NCBI RefSeq assembly: GCF_027580225.2
Contig: NC_073361.2
Span: 22,329,501-22,393,500 of the forward strand
Origin: Misgurnus anguillicaudatus
Lineage: Eukaryota > Chordata > Actinopteri > Cypriniformes > Cobitidae
Length of the DNA: 64,000 nt
Reading direction: 5' to 3'
Numbering within the stretch: the first letter of the stretch is position 1; every line of letters starts with the position of its first letter. Positions 1 through 11,066 of this stretch are shown one piece after another. A model generated the notes under the pieces. It searched no databases and was not told the DNA's origin. It saw only the letters and a list, made by a program, of their open reading frames with translations. The position numbers were made by a program, and so were the translations under genes.

Positions 1-1093
1 ATGCAAAGCAGAGAAAGGACAGGTGCATGAGCTCGCCACAAAGTATTTCACAAGATCACAGGCTACATAATATAAAACTCCCTTGAAAACATTGTGTCCC
101 TGTGAAATACTGATATACTTGGTCAGCAGATTTGGTCTGATGGAGGACAGCATTATTTGCAGCAGGGAGGTAAAAAGTGATAGTAGCTGCGCTAATAAAA
201 GCTAGATGGTAATATGAACCACAGCAACAAGATGAAATAATCCAGAGGACAGCATGCAGGCGATGAATGAGATCATATCAGGTTTTCAGGAAGCCTAATG
301 GTCTCCAAGGGCGGCTAACTGATTCTTAATCACACGCCCAAACCCAGAACACAACATCTGAGCACATGGTGCAATTTTTCTATATTTTTATACTTTGGTA
401 AGCATCTGAAACGGATGAGGTTTAGGGCTACCATTTGGCTCCTGGACAGTGTAAATAATTGATGTAGTTATGAATGCACCACAGAATCTGGGTAGTCTCA
501 AAAGCAGTGATCTAGTCAATTAATCTTATACTAGCTTTACTTCCTACAACAGGAGAAGAGACTTGAATAATTAAAAATAAATGCATTGTTTTACTGTAAG
601 TAAGAACCTAGTGCATGGCAAAATGCATCTAGCTATCCATGCCGTGTGCACTGTGCAGGCACTGTGACAGCACAGTTTATGGTGTTTGTTTACAACTAAA
701 ACAGCCCGATTTATCCCTCGCTCCAGGTGACAGTGATATTGCACAGAGGATTTATGGTCCTCTGGGTCTTTGATACTGATCAGTCAGCGCTAACCTTGAG
801 AATGAGCTTCTCTGCAGCTTGGGCAACTCCTTTGGCTGCCCACCCCAGTCAGGCGGAAATTAGCAACAGACCGACGCCTTTGTGACACTGCAGCGGTCAC
901 AAGCAGCATCTGCATCTAATACAAGCATCGCTGCCTTCCATCTCATATATCTCTCACCCAGCTGCTGCTCTTACGTTCAATATCCGTTCTTTATCCAAAC
1001 AAAAGAGCTGCACTGCAGTTTCCACACCCTGTTTTTCCTCTTCATCTGACTCCCCTTCACACAAGGGACCTATCACACCCTCTCACAACTCAC
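1..1093 (-). other. map7d2: map7d2 intron (partial), no gene seen
   Basis: This stretch lies downstream, on the minus strand, of the splice donor at 1092-1093, so it is the 5' part of a map7d2 intron that continues off the left edge. I see no exon with good splice sites and no convincing repeat in it. Confidence 0.6.
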
Positions 1094-4000
1094 CCTCGCA
1101 GACTCCGGGAGGTCCGCACCAGGTCCAGCGTTTGGGCCTCTGGTCCGCCTGCAGGTTGCGTTCCATGGAGCGTCGCATCAGGGCCTCCAGTCGCTCCTGT
1201 TCGTTGCGTTCCAAAACAGGGAAGAAAAGAGACTCTTTGACCGAACTGTCGCTGCGGCGCCGAAAGGATGGGGATAAGGCTGCCTGCTCCATGGCGACCA
1301 CCTCGCCTATGCGTATCTGACTCCCTCTCTTCCTGTTGTCCTCCCCGTATGCGTGCAAGAAAAATAAGAGGGCCTTGCCTCCTGTTTCTGCCTTTCTCGC
1401 CTTACCCTCTCTTGGGCTCTCTCTCTCACTCACTCACTATCTATCTCTCTTCTCCCAGGTGATTCTGTGTTTAAAGGCAAATAGCCAGACAGAGCGAAGA
1501 ACAGTCCCATCTAACTCCACCCATACCCTCCCCCCTCGGTGGCTGACACAAACGGGTGAGCACACACACGCACACACGCACACAGAGACTATTACAATGA
1601 CACAGGTTACATCAGTGGAATCAGGAAGCCTTTATGAATTTTGCCTCTCTTATTCCACCCCACCCCATTTTCTCCTTCATTCTCCTCTCACCAGAACAGT
1701 AGCCATGTTCTCACTTGAATATCATCTTAATTAATTCAAGATAAACAGATTTAACCCTTTAAATCCTAAAGCATTGATGTTTACAAATGAACATTGTTGC
1801 ATTCTGGGAAGCAGTGTAATGTATAAAAGCAACTGAAACATGTATTAATAATTATACTACTATTCAGGTTTCTTGATTACAATTGGTCAGTTCATTCTAC
1901 AGTCTATTTTTATATAATGTCTGCTACAGGATAGTATACAAATCTAAGTATATTATTGCAAAATAACACCCTTCTGGTGGTGATACAAGACAACTCATAT
2001 ATCCCCTCGCACACTATCATATCATGTTATTTTTCATTTGATCAATCTACTGCTGAAAAAGTAAAAAAATGGTTTCAGAGCTACGAGTGCACACTTCATA
2101 AGACAACTAGGAGGCTTACGCTGCAAATTGTCTGCAGGTGCACGTAAGGAGGGCAGACTGACGCACATTTGATTTCACTGCAGACACAGAGGACACAGAA
2201 TTCATTTAAATCCGAGCGCCAGCCAAGAACAGAGCCGTTTAAGGTTGAGGCAGCACAAAACTAGAATACACGTATTGCAGTTTAAGAAACCACACCCTGG
2301 TGCACACATCCATTGCAACAGCAGTAGGCATCCTAATAACAGTATTTTTCATAAAGGTTACCTCTTTTGGCTTCCTCAAATACACCCTTACTATGAAACA
2401 CTGTCTTTGTGTAGGGTCATTTGATTTGTATTATGTTAGTTTAGAACAGATATCGGGAATAGTGAGGTCATTCGATCACCCAGGAGAGAGTCACCAGTCA
2501 TTACAGCAACTGAATGGGGGAGGCTAGTTTTCAATCAATATGAGCAAATACTTTCCTTTCCTGTTAAGCTCAATGTCAAAAAGGTAAGAACTCCGGGGGG
2601 GGAAAATTCCATGCACGAATAACAAAAACTATTCCTATTATAAAAAGTCACCATATCTAACCAGAGTTCTGCATTATTGAGTGGTATTGTCAAACATCAA
2701 AATACATTTACGCACTCATCCAATGCAACACACAGTGCATTAAAGGTTCAATGTGGGTTTTTTTAACAGTGAGATTGGGAATTGCAACCAACAGCTGATA
2801 GCTCACCTCTTAATTGCGAAACGCAATGAGACGCTAGCTAACACAGGATAAATATGTTGTCGTCTGAGACAACGTAAGGATGAAACGCGCTCTGTAGAAG
2901 AGTTTGTCCATTTAGGGTTACTGTAGAAACATGGCGGCAACTTCAATGTAAAGGGACCTGCGGTGTATGTAAATAAAAACTGCTTATTCTAATGGTGCGT
3001 TCACACCAGACGCGGAAGAGGCAGCAAGCGCGAGTGATTTACATGTTAAGTCAATGCAAAGACACAAATAGGCATCATGCGGCGCAGTAAGCACCGATGG
3101 CGTGGAACGCACGGTGCGGATGGCGCGTTTCGCGCGCGTTGCCGCGTGAGTGGAAAAAATTTTGTGCTGCTTAAACCAATCAGGAGCATGCTCTAGCAGT
3201 GACGTGATTACAGGAAGCGAGCAGAGGCAGAAAATCAAAACAAAAATGGAGGACAATCATCATCGCTACACGAGACATCTTCGTACTTTTACAGAAATTA
3301 AAAGGATCGTGTATAGAAGAAAGTGAGTGAGGAGGTCAAACAGTCTGGTAAGTTTACTTAATTTGAGCTATATAAGCCCCTTCCATGACGCGAATTTACA
3401 CGTGAATGTCTCGAATGACTAGAATTTCACGTGCGACTTTAATGCGCGAATAAAGCGAGTAAACTCAAAATGTTCAAGCGCCCAACTTTGCGCGAATAGC
3501 GTGTTTTTGACACCTCTTTTACGTCTGGTGTGAACGCACAGTAAGGTAATAAAACAATGCAGTTCAATACGTAAGGTCTTTATACACCACTGATAATATA
3601 GTTATCCCACATTGCACCTTTAAATGTATACATTTATACAGTACACACATTATCTGGGAATCCAACCTCTGACTAGCACCGCTCTAGTTGATCTATATAG
3701 AAATGCTTATGTGTCACCATGATGTCACCGACAGTCACAGGACTGAACAATCTGAAGGTACTGCCTTCCTTCCATTAACATTTACATTTATGCATTGTGC
3801 AGATGCTTTCATCCAAAACAACTTATAGTGTATTCAATCTATTTGTGTGTTCCCTGGGAATCGAACCAATGATCTTTACATTTCCTCTAACAACTGACCT
3901 ATAGTAACACCTTTTACAAAAAAGTACTTGAGTGGTACAGCTATGTTATCAGATGGTCAGGGCTCAACAATAAGGATAGCCCGGTGGCCCGGGGCCAGCA

Positions 4001-6503
4001 TGAAAGATGAATGGGCCAGTTGCATAATTGTCACTTGCCCGATCGGGCCAGTGCAGCACCATCATGAGAGTTTATGCACGCGTTTTGAGGCCTTGCAAAT
4101 TTAAATATGCAATAAGAAGTTTTGTGCATGTTTATTTAAGGTAGGCTAGTAGTTTTTGGTGTAATAACCTTATTTATAAAGGTTACATGGGTCAAAAACA
4201 ATAATCGGGCCAGTTTCATTTTAGTGCTGGTTTTTGTGGACAAGTAAAAATCTGAACCACAAAAATCCTTAGCGTTGAGCCCTGGATGGTACTGTACTTA
4301 GTCTTTAATATATACACTATTCATTACCAATAAATGTTTAATTGCTCAAATCTAACAGTGCTTTCCCATTGGATATTATGGCCCGGTGCGGTTCAGTACA
4401 GCTCACTATTGTTTTTTTCCCCACTGTATACACAAGTACCTCAGTTGTGGTTTCAAGCGATCCTCACTGATACTAAAACGTGTCGTTCAACATTGCAGAT
4501 CACTGATTGGTCAGAGAGGATCATTACTTCAAGCATCATTGCTAAAAGCAAGATTAGCTTACCCTCATGAACCGTCGAGCAAACTAAGTGATGTCGTCAT
4601 CTGTGCTTTGTTGTACAAGTTCCCATCCCTTTCAGCGGTGAAAAACATCCAAAGGTCAAGAATCAAAGTGTCCATTTCATCATGCTCCGTTGCCCGCGTT
4701 GAGCATTTGTTTGTATTGCATTTTTACGATGATGTCCCATCAGTAGAGGCGGCGCAACTGTAATGATAAGTCTATAATCCCACCCACTCTGTAGTGCCTC
4801 TAAACTCCAATGGAAAAGCAAACCGAGCCATTGGCCATACTATTCAATGGAAAAGCGCCATAAATGCATACAGCCTAGTTGACATTGTCCATTAAGGCAT
4901 GCCACCCCATACTGTAGGTGGAACACAATAAGACAAGGAACGTGCATTAAAAAGAGCTTTAAAAAAAATCTAAACACATCTATGCTACCAAATTTACACT
5001 CCAAAGAAACTTCAAATGCAACCCCTAACCTTTTCCTCCTCAACGCGCTGCCTCCTTTTCTCCTCCACTGCTGAGCGACGGATCATCTCCTTCTGCCGCT
5101 GCTCCTCTAGACGCCTACTTCGATCTTCCACCGAACGCAGATACTGCTCCTGCGCACGCCGTTGCTTCTCCCAAAGAGTTTGTTCACGTGCAGCTAGAAA
5201 CATAGTGGGGGATGGACATAAATGCGTCTATAGATTGTCTTGATGCTGTGAAGGCCAAGCCTCTCCCTGTCTGCTGACAATACTGATTTTGTTATACCAA
5301 GCACTTAGGGTTATTATAAAAAGCCTGCTGCCAAAGTGCCAATGGTATCAGTGATGTATAGACCCGCAGTCTATTGCCCTGGAACAACCCCATTCAGCAG
5401 GAAATGTCAGAGAGTTCAATTAGGAATTAAACATTGATGGCAATGTTTTTAACAGACCTGAAGTGTATAACTCACCTTGGCTCTTGTCTTTATCCTCTCT
5501 TCTTTCTTTGGCTAATCGAATTCGGTCCTTTTTTGAACAGCCATCTTTGAATGAGAAAGAAAATGAAATGTTATGAGCGCATAAACACACCCCTGAACAT
5601 CTGTGCAAACATCTCACAAGCCAAGCATGCAAACAAATATTCAAGACTGGGGGGAGTAAATGTAACTATGAAAGTGTTAAAAAAATATTGGTTTTAATGG
5701 TATGCAAACATATGCAAAGTCAAAATGCTTGAGGGAATCACAAATCAGTGATTTTCCAGATTCATGGTGGAGCTTGGAGCACACACTGTCAGTTCCCTAC
5801 AACGCTACATCTAAGGCGTTTTTAACGTAGCCGCCAGCATTATGCTTTGCTTTTACTCAACCACATACAAATATATTGAAAAATAGATCTATATTTATAC
5901 CTAACAGTAGGCTATTGTATGGAAACATATCTTAATAAAGGATCTTTGATATCGCCAAGCAATGTAAATATTGGTAGCAAACACCATGCATGACCACAAA
6001 TACCACAGATATTAATTCTAACATCACACATATTTAAACGTACTAAAATGTAGTAATACAGAAAAAAACACAATAACCAAAAATTAAATAAGTAACTTTA
6101 TTTAATTGTTCTTAAAATGCTTCTTTTCTAAAGAAAACTGTTAGAAAAAAAAAATTCTGTCATGAACATACAGAAAACGCTTGGCATCAATACAGCTTGT
6201 TGTATGTGGCACAGTAAATATAGTAGCCTATCTTACTGTAATGTTGAAATTAGTAGATTTAAAAAATGTCAGGAAACAATGTCGAATTCAAAAACTATAA
6301 TTTCCCTTTTAGTTATTTCAGTTTTGGTCACCTGCACAGGCCAGTGTTGGTTACCCATCCTCCTTGCACCTCAGCAGCCAGTTTCCATGCCAACGCTATA
6401 AGATGCTCGCCTTTTCCATTTTGCAAGCCTGGGATTTCTGTGAGATTTACAAAAAAGAAACACGACAAAACCTACCAGTCTGGTTCTCCACAATTGCTGC
6501 CAT
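1094..6503 (-). CDS. map7d2: MAP7 domain-containing protein, 5' coding exons (MAP7D2-like), partial
   Basis: Microtubule-associated protein of the MAP7/ensconsin family; the N-terminal basic coiled coil seen here is the region that binds microtubules in this family. Four coding exons join in phase: 6476-6503 (start MAAIVENQT), 5476-5544 (GCSKKDRIRLAKERREDKDK), 5030-5193 (AREQTLWEKQRRAQEQYLRS onward to VEEEK) and 1094-1196 (ERLEALMRRSMERNLQ, then KRWTWCGPPGVCEG). The motifs RIRLAKERRE, RLEEQRQKE, AVEEKRRQR and RWTW are typical of the family. All donors and acceptors are GT/AG, with phases 1, 1, 0 and 1. About 89 residues are visible; the central region and the C-terminal kinesin-binding part would lie beyond the left edge. 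The paralogue choice (D2 rather than MAP7, D1 or D3) rests on eif1ax and rps6ka3 being next door, as on human Xp22.12. The N-terminus before the conserved block is only about 10 residues. Confidence 0.85.
2744..3619. mobile_element. TTAA-flanked inverted-repeat element, interrupted by a second element
   Basis: Termini are AGGTTCAATGTG on the left and CACATTGCACCT on the right, flanked on both sides by TTAA (2740-2743 and 3620-3623). The interior matches the intact element at 32905-33302 on the same strand: shared blocks include GAGACAAC, GTAGAAACATGGCGGCA and CTGATAATATAGTT. The match is broken at 2993-3541 by another transposon. No transposase is present. TTAA target duplication fits the Kolobok or piggyBac superfamilies; the superfamily is inference. 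Confidence 0.75.
2993..3541. mobile_element. Harbinger-like non-autonomous element nested in the TTAA element
   Basis: Inverted termini TGCGTTCACACCAGACG and its complement CGTCTGGTGTGAACGCA bound a 549-bp GC- and CpG-richer insert. It is flanked by the trinucleotide TAA on both sides (2990-2992 and 3542-3544), the target-site size of PIF/Harbinger elements. The intact relative of the host element at 32905-33302 lacks this segment, confirming insertion. A relative with similar ends is at 37820-38272. Superfamily is inferred from ends and target site only. Confidence 0.7.
3775..3903 (-). mobile_element. tRNA-derived SINE fragment
   Basis: On the minus strand it carries a degenerate tRNA-like B box (complement of GGGAATCGAACC) and, at the other end, a tail block (ATTTACATTTATGCATTGTG with GCTTTCATCCAAAACAACTT) common in fish SINEs. 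Similar heads or tails occur near 23060-23170, 30124-30484 and 57435-57560. Confidence 0.55.
3958..4284. mobile_element. hAT-like non-autonomous element
   Basis: Imperfect inverted ends CAGGGCTCAACAATAAGGA and TCCTTAGCGTTGAGCCCTG, flanked by GATGGT on each side (3952-3957 and 4285-4290). hAT elements normally make 8-bp duplications, so the 6-bp match is a decayed or coincidental form. The interior repeats GGGCCAGT. A related right end occurs at about 46453-46472, next to the tandem array there. Confidence 0.55.
5194..6475 (-). other. map7d2: map7d2 introns 1 and 2, no other gene seen
   Basis: AT-rich introns around the small exon at 5476-5544. The open stretches here (for example 5420-5644 on the minus strand) are that exon read through into intron. 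I see no additional exon or recognisable element. Confidence 0.55.
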
Positions 6504-6790
6504 CCCCAATTCCGTCACGAACGTTTTCCAAAGATCAATGTCCAGGTAACATTCCGACTCCACAAGGAACGGGTCGATTAAATAGTATCACACACCGATT
6601 TAATTTGAAAATAAACCTCGGTTCGCCTTAAACGTAGATTTCATCCGAACCTCACCATTTTGTTTTAAGACATACCAACAGTGAGGGCAGAATCCAAAGA
6701 GCGCGAGGTTCCAATAAATCATTACACGCTCCACCAATCGCTACGTGCAAAGCGCGCGTAAGCCATGCGCCCAACAGCAGTGCATTACGT
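6504..6790 (-). promoter_or_regulatory. map7d2: map7d2 5' UTR and probable promoter
   Basis: Sequence immediately upstream of the MAAIVENQT start codon. It is richer in CpG than its surroundings (for example AAAGCGCGCG near 6750) and carries CCAAT in CACCAATCGC near 6732. No TATA box is obvious. The extent is inferred from composition only. Confidence 0.4.
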
Positions 6791-8344
6791 CATTCTGTAT
6801 ATAGTTCTATAAATGGAAACAGGACGGCTACACACGTGATACAATTTTCTGATTTAGACATATTTGACATTTAATTAAATTAATACTGACAGGTGGCTGT
6901 ATGTCAACACAAAGAAACAAATCAGGATGTCATTTCCTCATTAGCATAACAATGTAGACACTGTCCTATAATTAACCTGTTAAGCAGTACATTGTGATTG
7001 TGTTCTGTATATTATGGTCTGCAAAATAGTCTAGACAAAACAGCCTGAATCATTAACTCCTCATCCACTGCAAAATATTTTGCATACTTGAGGTCACAGA
7101 AGTGTGTGATGTCATTATAAAGCACACACAGCTCTGCTTATTTAAAATACATCAGATGCTTTTTAGAAGGATTCCAGTGTTCATGTTAAACCACAAATTT
7201 AAGATGACATGTTGTAAAGAGCAGTGAAATGAGACACCACATGATTCCACCTAATCCTATGTTAACATCTGTCAAAGCATGCAGACACACACACACACGT
7301 GCTCTATGCTGTTTTTTGCTCAGTGCAATACACGTGATGGGTAGACAAACAGGCAGTGACTAATATCACCAAGCTAGTCACTAAACACATGCACACATCC
7401 ACTGCAACTAAACTGCCTTTATGGTTGTCATACCAAATGTTAAGGTATTAAACAACAACAATAAGCAATAAAAACAACTTAGGACAACGACAGAAATTTA
7501 ATGGTTTAAATACAAATATTTGAAAATGTAGTTTTAAATATTTGATTTTATTTCAAAATCACAAGTTTTCTGATCAAAAGCAGCAGAGGACAACATTAGC
7601 GCACCAAAACAATATATGAACAGATTTTAACCAACAACTGTTATGCTTTCAAAAGGACCAATTCATCAAGAATACAACCTATAAACGCTCATAATTCTTG
7701 CATTAGTTTGACTATTTTAATACAAAAATACTCTCTGGTACTCTGGTTATTTGATGTGATATCATATCAGAAAGTAAAGTTTCCATTTTCATCTTACAAA
7801 CATTTCGAGCACTAAAAAACGTTCCTAAATTCTGCAGCCCTGTAAACTGATGAGTATTTATTTATTATTCCAAATAGGCCAAAACAAGAATAGGATTGAT
7901 AAAAAATTATTTGTGAAACATGGAGCTAAGACAGGCTTCAAGAACAATAAACGCATTGGCTAATGCATTTTTGTGTGATCAGTAAATAATAGGATATTTC
8001 GAAAAAACATTCAAAAAGATGTACGCACCATAGATATATCAGCATTATCACCCCACAGGGTTTTTGAACATTTCAATTAGGATACAGACTGCAAGACCAA
8101 ACATAAAATTGGTTATCTTTTTATTGCGAATCCAGAGATTCTGTACTTGTAGCTAAATTCCACTCGATGTGAAATCAATATAAATACATTAAAAGATAAC
8201 AAAATGGATTGAAGGTGACAATGCAGTCAAGTGGTGAGTCACAGAAACTTAAAACTTGAGCCTCTGTGCACATGTTGTTGGAAAGGTGGCTTCGGGGATG
8301 TGAGGATTCTGTCGTAGACTGTGAAATGCTTACTTCACAGCTTC
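6791..8344. other. eif1ax 3' UTR and map7d2/eif1ax intergenic DNA
   Basis: AT-rich non-coding DNA. The part next to 8344 is eif1ax 3' UTR; a minus-strand AATAAA (TTTATT at 8120-8125) lies about 220 bases after the stop and is a plausible poly(A) signal. A short ACACAC tract is near 7286-7298. I recognise no gene or clear transposon here. Confidence 0.45.
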
Positions 8345-10383
8345 TTAGATCTAGAGAAGGGATGGACCATTGTTATGACAACAGACATCATCATCATATT
8401 TACTTTACACTCATGTCCCTCCTTCATTGTTATGAAATGCATTTTAAGGACAACATTTTTTACATTTTCCTTCAAGTTCTTAGAAAAGCATCGCACAAAG
8501 ACAAGTAAGCCATTAGGCAGATTTTTCAGTTTTTAATTGACAAAAAAAAAAAACTTTCAATTATGTTTTGTAATGCATTTTGAACTATTTTAACAACTAA
8601 GAAATTGCATACATCAACCTTTAAAAACTTTTTACTTACATCATCAATGTCCTCATCATCATCGCCGATATCATCAAACTGAATCTCATCATCATCACCA
8701 GGCCCGAAGGTATCAGTCTCGTTGATTTTAGCTGTAAGGCACCAACAGTAAAAATTTAAAGTGACATTTTTAATTAGTGCGGCAAAAGACGCACATCTTT
8801 CAAGCTAGGTAATGTTTCCCAAATAGGGATCAAATAAACTTACCGTGTTCTGGAAGCTCTCCATAGGCTTTCAGACTTCGAGCTTCATCAGCATTATACT
8901 TCAAAATGACATCTGCTTTGTTATCCTGATAATACAGTTTAGAATTTATTCTAAATAAACACTTGCATAAAAACCCCAAAAGAATAAGGTTTTAAGTACC
9001 AAAAACACTGTAAACTTCATTTGTAGGCAAACAACAATACAGAATCCATTTGTAATTTACTAAAAAAAATTTAAACAAACATACCTGGTAATCCCTTAAT
9101 CCAATGAGTATAATGTCTGACGTGTTAATCCAAACCTTACACAAAAAGTGTTACAATAATTAGATTTCTGCTTCTAACCAATACATTTAAAGACAGTCTG
9201 TCCCATGCAGAATATACCATTGCGCTGTCATACCTAACATTAATTTAATCAGTTAATTAGTTTCATCAGATGATATTGACTAATTGGTCTAAACCATTCT
9301 ATCACTCCCCTAAGACCCACAATCCACCCCATTCACATATTGATTACACAATGCTGAATCTGCATTCAGCTTGACGCTTTACAGACTGGAGCTGTAAATG
9401 CACCTTTTTCCGGAGCTTTCCTCGAATGTGACAAAGCCGCTTGACTCCATCAAAGCACATGGCCTCCAATCTGCCATTCCCCAACATCTTAATGACCTGA
9501 GCATATTCTAGAAAATAGAAAAAATAATATCATTAAAAGCTGAAATTAGTTAAAAATTAGGTATTAGGAAAAGACTAACTGTCTTAGTCTTCACCTAATG
9601 TATACATTGAAAATGTATAATGAGTAGTAAAATAATAATGTACCCTGTCCATCCTCTTTGAATACCAGCTCCCTCTTCTCTGATTCATTTTCATTCTTAC
9701 CACGTCGCCGATTTTTACCTCCTTTACCTGTACAAGGAAGCACGAAAATTGGATAAGGCACTATAATACTTACACAATCATTTTTATGGGTTTAATCATA
9801 AAACAGGGCAATGATGACTATGGAATATTATCATGCACAACATCTACAACAAAAAAAATAATGAAACCATTTGTTAACCATTGCAACAGCAGTATCTTTC
9901 CCTTTAGATGTATCATATGTGGCGATTCAAACTATTGGATTAGCCCGATACATTGTTTCCTAATGACTGAGCAACGTACGCATCCATTCGAGAACATCAA
10001 CGTGATGACGTAAAGTATGACAACTTTATTTTGTGTAATCTTAGTAGATATTCCGATTTAAGCCAAAGATATTTAGTCCCTAAAGGAGGTTGGTTAAACG
10101 TGTCTCAGGATGGTTAGTTTATTGATTAAACGTTAGACGATTTAACGAGCTATAATGCACTATGTTTAACCTCTTCATTAAAAAACTGCGTAACACAATG
10201 CAGTTCGGGACAAAATCATTTTTACTCATGGCGACAATTCGCGTTTATTTATCTGCCAAGCGTCAAAATAAAATATTTCACATAACGTTACGCTCACCAG
10301 CACACTTTACCTTGTTTGCTAAATTGGAAGCTAACATCTCACACGAGTTTCATTAAAAACGTCTTACCTTTGTTTTTCGGCAT
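8345..10383 (-). CDS. eif1ax: eukaryotic translation initiation factor 1A (eIF1A, X-linked type)
   Basis: eIF1A binds the 40S subunit A site and, with eIF1, promotes scanning and start-codon selection in the cytoplasm. Seven coding exons join in phase: 10368-10383, 9644-9727, 9404-9507, 9085-9135, 8844-8925, 8640-8731 and 8345-8350. They total 435 bases, or 144 residues plus stop, the exact length of vertebrate eIF1A. The N-terminal basic tail begins [18 protein letters not shown]; the OB-fold covers about residues 20-115 with [29 protein letters not shown] and VGLRDYQD-type strands (here ILIGLRDYQ); the C-terminal acidic tail ends [13 protein letters not shown]. The last exon supplies only ATC-TAA after a strong pyrimidine tract and AG. 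Every junction is GT/AG. The intact frame and intron set argue against a processed copy. Confidence 0.97.
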
Positions 10384-11066
10384 ATTTTTTACAACAGGTC
10401 GACAACTTTCTTATGACGTTTAGAAACGACAGCGAATTATAACAATATGTTAAATATTTTACTTAAACGAGCAGCTGCGATGTGACCAAAGCCGCTAGTG
10501 AGATAAAATGAGATTGACGCATGCGCAAGACGCCACAGTCAACAGCACAAAACTTTATTGACAACTGACACAAGATCAAACTACGGATTCGCTAAAAATG
10601 ATTTATAAAATGTAACCGAATTATATATTATTATTATTATATATTAATATTACATTTATATACATGCATATTTATATACAAACTTTATTACATAGTATTA
10701 TAATAAGTGAATTATATTACTATTTACAATTAATGAAGTGAAACATATTAAAATGTAATTATATTTAAACATAAAATGTGTCCCACACATAAAAAATACT
10801 GTAACACTTTAGTTTACCGTTTATAGTCAACTTTAATAAAGTATACAGCAGACCGTGCTCCTGTTCAATAGGGGGCGCCAATTGAATAATTAACATCTTC
10901 AGTAACATCAGAAGAAACAACAACATTGTTTTCAGCATATGGTTTTCAGCATGATTACTGAACCTAAAACATAACTAGGGAGTGCATGTACAAATAAGAG
11001 AACTTCCGAGAACTAAAGTTGAATACATTGAATTCAAACCACAGATACTGATCATTTGTAAACGAT
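10384..11066. promoter_or_regulatory. Divergent promoter region between eif1ax and the THAP gene
   Basis: The two start codons face away from each other across 683 bases. Near eif1ax is GCATGCGCA (10519-10527), a good NRF1 core typical of housekeeping promoters. Near the THAP gene is AACTTCCGA (about 11001-11009), an ETS-like core. The middle (about 10615-10800) is very AT-rich. No TATA box is placed convincingly for either gene. Whether the promoters share elements is inference. Confidence 0.45.

Larger units (their letters stand above)
1197..5029 (-). other. map7d2: map7d2 intron 3 with nested transposons
   Basis: Intron between the exons at 5030-5193 and 1094-1196. It contains a CA-rich stretch near 1560-1590, a nested pair of DNA transposons (2744-3619), a SINE-like copy near 3775-3903 and a hAT-like element (3958-4284). 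The pyrimidine-rich tract before the acceptor at 1197-1198 is also open in the exon frame, which makes the exon look longer than it is. I see no other exon. Confidence 0.6.

Noticed and set aside
1132..1734. Plus-strand open frames near the left edge
   Set aside because: They are shadows of the map7d2 exon and of adjacent pyrimidine- and CA-rich sequence.
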